Source of the DNA: CAYTEO01 sp964436825
Lineage (GTDB): Bacteria; Krumholzibacteriota; Krumholzibacteriia; LZORAL124-64-63
Assembly (NCBI GenBank): GCA_964436825.1
Contig: CAYTEO010000015.1
Span: 1 to 51,884 of the forward strand
DNA length: 51,884 bases
Direction of reading: 5' to 3'
A program made the translations under genes and the position numbers. The notes under the pieces were generated by a model. The model saw nothing but the letters and a program-made list of their open reading frames with translations. It did no database searches and was not told the origin of the DNA. Position 1 is the first letter of the stretch; each line of letters starts with the position of its first letter. Positions 50,342-51,884 of this stretch are shown here, in pieces.

Positions 50342-50886
50342 CCCTGCACCTCCCCCACGACGACCAGTTCGGCGTCGTCGAACTCGGGCACCTTGACCTT
50401 GATGATCTCCCGCTGGGAGGTGGGCACGTTCTTGCCCACGAAATCGGGACGGATCGGCAGTTCCCGGTGCCCCCGGTCGATGAGCACCGCCAGGCGGATG
50501 GCCCGCGGCCGCCCCCAGTCCATGATGACGTCCAGGGCGGCCCGCACGGTGCGGCCGGTGTAGAGGACGTCGTCCACGAGGATGACGTTCTTGTCGGTCA
50601 CGTCCATGGGGATCGAGGTCTCGTTGACCCGCGGCTTGGGCCCGATCGTCGACAGGTCGTCCCGGTAGAAGGTGATGTCGATCGCGCCCTGGGGCACCCG
50701 GACCCCCTCGAAGCGCTCGATGACGTCGGCGATCGTCCGGGCCAGGGAGACGCCGCGCCGCTGGATCCCCAGCAGGACCAGGTCGTCCGTTCCCTTGTTG
50801 TGCTCGACGATCTCGTGGGCGATGCGGGTCAGGGCGCGCCGCATCTCGTCGCTGTCCATGATGACGGTCTTCTGGACGAAGGACAT
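50338..50886 (-). CDS. pyrR: bifunctional pyr operon attenuator / uracil phosphoribosyltransferase
   Basis: A 182-residue PRTase-fold protein. It binds UMP and pyr mRNA to promote attenuation, with weak uracil phosphoribosyltransferase activity. Motifs: DDLVLLGIQRRGVSLARTI, the PRPP loop VILVDDVLYTGRTVRAALD, and the basic RNA-contact patch IDRGHRELPIRPDFVGKNVPTS. AGAGGAG precedes the ATG. A matching RNA element lies in the leader upstream (50967-50985), which is direct support that this copy regulates its own operon. Confidence 0.97.
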   Translation of the reverse strand: MSFVQKTVIMDSDEMRRALTRIAHEIVEHNKGTDDLVLLGIQRRGVSLARTIADVIERFEGVRVPQGAIDITFYRDDLSTIGPKPRVNETSIPMDVTDKNVILVDDVLYTGRTVRAALDVIMDWGRPRAIRLAVLIDRGHRELPIRPDFVGKNVPTSQREIIKVKVPEFDDAELVVVGEVQG

Positions 50887-50910
50887 GCCGTCTCCTCTGC
50901 TCGGGGCACG

Positions 50911-50942
50911 AAAAAAGGCACGGGTGCGCGCGCACTCATGCC
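50911..50942 (-). terminator. intrinsic terminator of the pyr attenuator
   Basis: On the minus strand GGCATGAGTGCGC (50942-50930) pairs with GCGCACCCGTGCC (50929-50917), with one mismatch and one wobble, and is followed directly by TTTTTT (50916-50911). It ends 25 bases before the pyrR ATG. Confidence 0.8.
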
Positions 50943-50966
50943 GTGGTTCCGCGGTTGGCCTCCTTT

Positions 50967-50985
50967 TGCGCCTCACGGGGCCGCA
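50967..50985 (-). promoter_or_regulatory. PyrR-binding RNA hairpin (anti-antiterminator)
   Basis: The RNA reads UGC-G-GCC-CCGUGA-GGC-GCA: lower stem UGC/GCA, a bulged G, upper stem GCC/GGC and the hexaloop CCGUGA. This fits the known PyrR loop consensus CNGNGA flanked by CC/GG (ARUCCNGNGAGGYU). It lies between the promoter and the terminator, where a pyr attenuator requires it. Confidence 0.75.
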
Positions 50986-51031
50986 TTAAAAGGATTGCTG
51001 TGGTCGCCCGGACACGGCCGGGCACGGGTGG

Positions 51032-51061
51032 AAGGTACCAATCGCGGTGGGGGTCTGTCAA
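51032..51061 (-). promoter_or_regulatory. sigma70-type promoter of the pyr operon
   Basis: On the minus strand: -35 TTGACA (51061-51056), 18-base spacer, -10 TACCTT (51037-51032). Transcription would begin about 140 bases before pyrR, including the attenuator. Confidence 0.55.
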
Positions 51062-51188
51062 GGTCGACCGGAACGACGCCTGCCCTCGACACGGACGTCC
51101 GGTGCAACTCCCTGCGCTGTCGCGGGATCGGGAACCGGGTGCCCGCGTCCCGTGCCCTCGTCACCGGGAGCGGCCGGGCCGCCCCGGC

Positions 51189-51884
51189 TCAATGCGCATC
51201 CACCGACGCCCGCAGCGCCGCGATCCGCCGCCGCGCCTCGTCGGCCCGTCGTGAGCCCCCGTCCAGCGCCAGGTACGCCCGCCAGGCCGCCAGGGCCTCG
51301 CGCGTGCGGCCGCCGGCGTCCAGGGCCCGGGCCAGGCCGTACGCCGCGTCGCGATCGCCGGGACGGTCCGCCAGCAGCCCGCGGTACAGGTCGGCCGCCG
51401 CGTCGAACCGTGTCTGGTGGAACAGGCAGCCGGCCAGCGCCAGCCGCGCGTCCCGGTCCCCGGGGCGACGGGCCAGGACCTCCCGCAGCAGCGGCTCCGC
51501 CTGCTCGTCCCGCCCGCGCCGCAGCAGGACGAGGGCCAGGTCGTAGCGGGCGTCGTCGAGACCGGGATCGACCGCCAGCGCCTCGCGGAAGGCCGCCTCC
51601 GCCACCACCAGGTCGCCTGCGGCCAGGGCGTCGACACCGCGGTTGTACGCCTCCGTCGCCACGCCGCGCTGCCGGGCCCGCTGCCACTCGGCGGGAGCCA
51701 GCTCCAGGCGCAGGCGCGTCCCCGGGACCGGCACCGCGGCGGCGGGCAGGCCGTTGGCGGCGGCGATCTGCTCCGCGCGCGCCGGATCACCGTACCAGGC
51801 CAGGGCGATGTCGGACAGGGTCTCCCCCGGCGCGACGACGTGGACGACGACGACCGGCTCGCCGCGGCGCAGGGTGTCCAGCGC
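51189..51884 (-). CDS. LysM-TPR protein (5' end outside window)
   Basis: The frame stays open to the window edge, so the N-terminus is missing; 231 codons are visible. The first visible part is a LysM domain (VVHVVAPGETLSDIALAWYG and IAAANGLPAAAVPVPGTRL), which binds N-acetylglucosamine polymers in peptidoglycan. Three or four TPR-like units follow: EAYNRGVDALAAGDLVVAEAAFREAL, ARYDLALVLLRRGRDEQAEPLL, ARLALAGCLFHQTRFDAAADLY and AAYGLARALDAGGRTREAL. An internal GTG at 51734 is not taken as the start because it would split the LysM. Probably a periplasmic wall-associated scaffold. Confidence 0.8.
   Translation of the reverse strand, partial: ALDTLRRGEPVVVVHVVAPGETLSDIALAWYGDPARAEQIAAANGLPAAAVPVPGTRLRLELAPAEWQRARQRGVATEAYNRGVDALAAGDLVVAEAAFREALAVDPGLDDARYDLALVLLRRGRDEQAEPLLREVLARRPGDRDARLALAGCLFHQTRFDAAADLYRGLLADRPGDRDAAYGLARALDAGGRTREALAAWRAYLALDGGSRRADEARRRIAALRASVDAH

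Larger units (their letters stand above)
50887..51188 (-). other. pyr operon leader and the gap after the LysM-TPR gene
   Basis: 302 bases with no gene. Reading on the minus strand: a weak GC hairpin (51164-51187), the pyr promoter (51061-51032), the PyrR-binding hairpin (50985-50967), the attenuator terminator (50942-50911) and the pyrR ribosome-binding site. Confidence 0.8.

Noticed and set aside
51164..51187. GC hairpin just after the LysM-TPR stop
   Set aside because: The stem needs a bulge and no T-tract follows on the minus strand; kept only as a remark, not as a terminator.

Overview
This is a gene-dense, very GC-rich (about 70% by eye) piece of bacterial chromosome carrying 44 recognisable protein genes, one truncated gene and four tRNA genes. 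I see no rRNA, insertion sequence, prophage or CRISPR array. Two genes run off the window edges. Outer-membrane style lipoproteins and a beta-barrel, TPR lipoproteins beginning CAKYNTFYNA, an LVIVD beta-propeller, a type II GAPDH-like enzyme and a membrane ETF:quinone oxidoreductase suggest an uncultured diderm of the FCB / Krumholzibacteria-Eisenbacteria-Latescibacteria kind. That placement is inference; no marker gene settles it.

Layout. 1-7.4 kb (minus strand): a propeller gene, ssb, tRNA-His/Arg/Pro, and a tightly overlapping smpB - amidase - GerMN protein - murI - rph - rdgB operon that mixes trans-translation, peptidoglycan and nucleic-acid housekeeping. 7.6-15 kb: tRNA-Leu, a lipoprotein phosphodiesterase, a stand-alone CHAT-domain protein overlapping tail to tail with an LpdD-like gene, and a PDZ-membrane-GAF-PP2C phosphatase coupled to a TPR protein. 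15-21.3 kb: type II GAPDH-like enzyme, HAD 5'-nucleotidase, a GT2-TPR protein, then a TrmH - DUF116 - UbiA operon.

21.3-26 kb: adenosine deaminase, an outer-membrane barrel, and S-adenosylhomocysteine hydrolase downstream of an ArsR-methyltransferase regulator resembling SahR. AhcY releases adenosine and Add deaminates it, so these genes together form an SAH/adenosine salvage section. 26-31 kb: glycolate oxidase (glcF and a glcD-glcE fusion) with a dihydrolipoyl dehydrogenase. 31-38.4 kb: an SGNH hydrolase, etfBA, a 5'-truncated gene, a nitronate monooxygenase/FabK-like flavoprotein and a membrane FeS protein of the ETF:menaquinone oxidoreductase type. The last of these has a TetR-operator-like palindrome at its promoter, so the section looks like acyl-CoA electron transfer to quinone.

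38.6-44.6 kb: a CoA-binding protein and a coupled nucleotide-sugar operon (gmd-rmd-ugd-DegT aminotransferase), followed by a degenerate HemC-like gene. 44.6-51 kb: a pyrimidine operon (pyrR-pyrB-pyrC-TPR lipoprotein-pyrK-pyrD) preceded by a leader with a PyrR-binding hairpin and an intrinsic terminator. The right edge holds a partial LysM-TPR protein.

The strongest unusual signals are the RdgB with an inserted domain of about 130 residues, the HemC-like protein lacking key arginines, the SahR-type control of ahcY, the pyr attenuator, three consecutive inverted repeats between add and the outer-membrane gene, and the orphan CHAT and LpdD-like proteins. I did not find a convincing wholly new multi-gene system.
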